This document shows positions 22,206 through 23,331 of a stretch of 23,331 bases of DNA, one piece after another. Under the pieces are notes generated by a model. The model was not told the origin of the DNA, made no database searches, and was given only the letters and a program-made list of their open reading frames with translations. Each line of letters begins with the position of its first letter. Position 1 is the first letter of the stretch. The position numbers were made by a program, and so were the translations under genes. Origin of the DNA: JAVKSL01 sp050744225 (GTDB lineage Bacteria; Actinomycetota; Acidimicrobiia; Acidimicrobiales; JAJPHD01); NCBI GenBank assembly GCA_050744225.1, contig JBOGGT010000091.1, positions 1-23,331 of the forward strand. Direction: 5' to 3'.

Positions 22206-22463
22206 CTAGCGAGTGATGCCGAGGGCATCACCAATCTGGGACCAAGAGGCACCGGCCGCTCGGGCGGCGTGCGCGGCGTGGCCGAGTTGGCGCTCAGTCT
22301 CGGCAGCGGCGCGTGGAGCATCGATCAGGGCGGCGAGTTCGGCCCCGGGGACGGCTCGGGCCACGGTGGCCCTGCCGACTGCGGAGCGCATGGCGTCACA
22401 CATCGCACACAGCCGCGTGGCGTGAGCGCTGTTGGCAACAGAGCATATCCGCTCACCTGTCAC
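22206..22463 (-). pseudogene. Small HTH-like protein, probably truncated at its C terminus
   Basis: The 85-residue frame from a GTG at 22463 ends AAHAARAAGASWSQIGDALGITR. This is the start of a common actinobacterial helix-turn-helix in which S-W-x-x-I-G-x-A-L-G-I/V-T/S-R is followed by Q-A-A and an aromatic/basic tail. The protein stops exactly after the TR, at the junction with the possible IS end, so the recognition helix is incomplete. The N-terminal half (MCDAMRSAVGRATVARAVPG) is helical and not informative. I read it as a gene cut by an insertion. Confidence 0.5.
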
Positions 22464-22570
22464 ATTTCGATGTACTTGACAACCTATGCAGCACCATTTA
22501 GGTATTCGCCCAGGGGCCCATGGACCTGGTCGCCTCGCCGCAGCAGGACGATGATACGTCCCGTATGGAA

Positions 22571-23331
22571 CTACTTGAGGTCCCAGACTACCGTGCCCGT
22601 TCCGGGGTGACCCGGGTCGGCAGCGTAGCCATCGGCGGTCCGCACGATCACGACGTGGACGATGCTCCCGCCGATCGATGAATCGGATTGAGCCACGTTA
22701 CCGGTGACAAGGATGCCCATATAGGCAGGGATCGTCGCCGGTTCGCCGGGTGTGTTGCCGGGGCTACCGGCAAACCCTGACTCCGTGCTCGTGCTGGCGT
22801 AGCCCTTGAACGCGGCCGGCGCCCCGGTCGGGTCACCGCTGACCACGTTGTTTCTCGACCATCGCGAGCCCCAGAAGTAGACGTTTGGGCCGTCGGTCAT
22901 GGCGCCCTGGTGGAAGCCGCCGATGGAAAGGTCGCCCACCACGAAGCTGCCCGGCGCGTAAAGCAGTATATCGTTGTCGACGACATCGGCGGTTTGACCG
23001 CCGTCATCGACGATGTGCACCTTGACCGTCTTGAAGCCGAGGGTGCTGTAGGTGTGGCTCCCGCTCACAGCGTAGGGGCCGTTCGATGCTCCCGCAGGTC
23101 CGGTCACCGTGCCGGAGGAGGTGGTGCCGTCGCCCCAGTCGATCATGGCGGTGAAGTCCCCGGCCGTGCCGAAAGGATGCGCCCAGGGACTGAGAGGACT
23201 AAGCGGGATGCGCCCTCAACTGAGGTTAGGGCTCCTTGGACGTCCGCGGACAGCGGGGCGTCAGCGACAGCACCCCCGTCGATCGCCCTTCCGGTGTTAT
23301 ATGGGACGTCGTCATCGGTGATCGTCACCGT
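22571..23331 (-). pseudogene. PKD-domain surface protein, partial and frame-broken
   Basis: The minus-strand frame ending at 22571 encodes a PKD-type beta-sandwich (FTAMIDWGDGTTSSGTVTG, then YAVSGSHTYSTLGFKTVKVH and IVDDGG) followed by a C-terminal domain ending GTVVWDLK. Upstream, in a different frame, VTITDDDVPYN and AVADAPLSADVQGALTSVEGAS look like the preceding linker of the same kind of protein and run off the window. The frames switch between about 23170 and 23215, where the 10-mer ggatgcgccc is present twice (23175-23184 and 23206-23215). Such proteins are exported, repeat-rich surface proteins. It is either a pseudogene or an assembly fault in a repetitive gene. The missing 5' part lies outside the window. 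Confidence 0.65.

Overview
The window is high-GC bacterial DNA with many GTG starts, 4-bp stop/start overlaps, weak or missing Shine-Dalgarno sites and two probably leaderless promoters. The gene content (ComM-DprA, RsbW-type ATPase, DUF2505, SCO6880-type conjugation protein, isobutyryl-CoA-mutase-like enzyme) points to an actinobacterium. A deep lineage such as Acidimicrobiia fits, but that placement is inference; there is no rRNA here to decide it.

Positions 1-13,650 look like ordinary chromosome. A secreted lipoprotein (minus) is followed by comM-dprA (plus). A minus-strand block holds an anti-sigma-type ATPase and, separately, an apparent operon plsY-degV-membrane hydrolase. A DUF2505 protein converges on a class III aminotransferase. 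Divergent from the aminotransferase is a MarR regulator followed closely by the large and small subunits of a B12-dependent acyl-CoA mutase whose active-site residues match isobutyryl-CoA mutase rather than methylmalonyl-CoA mutase. A rhodanese protein closes this part. Local repeats stand out: an 18-bp x5 in-frame insertion in dprA, a duplicated block of about 51 bp just after it, a 47-bp palindrome inside the start of the hydrolase gene, and two related stem-loops at 79-125 and 13197-13243.

Positions 13,650-20,300 are accessory: a Uma2-type nuclease gene beside a degraded SMI1/KNR4-like gene, a ribbon-helix-helix/PIN toxin-antitoxin pair, a three-gene remnant of conjugation machinery (pilin-like, TrbL/VirB6-like, SCO6880-like) without the VirB4 ATPase expected next, and a frameshifted small gene. 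A gene-free, repeat-rich region of about 560 bp separates this from a divergent three-gene operon: a zinc-finger protein, a DUF433 antitoxin and a DUF5615 toxin that is frameshifted near its C terminus. The operon has a clear promoter with an inverted repeat over the -35 box.

Positions 20,300-23,331 hold a hypothetical protein, tRNA-Ser(GCT) and tRNA-Arg(ACG). After tRNA-Arg comes a wrecked tyrosine integrase carrying an ISAzo13-type transposase tail and ending at a possible IS21-type terminus, which also coincides with the truncated end of a small HTH protein. At the edge is a partial PKD-domain surface protein with an internal frame change. This part reads as an old integration site at tRNA-Arg that has been repeatedly hit by insertion sequences.
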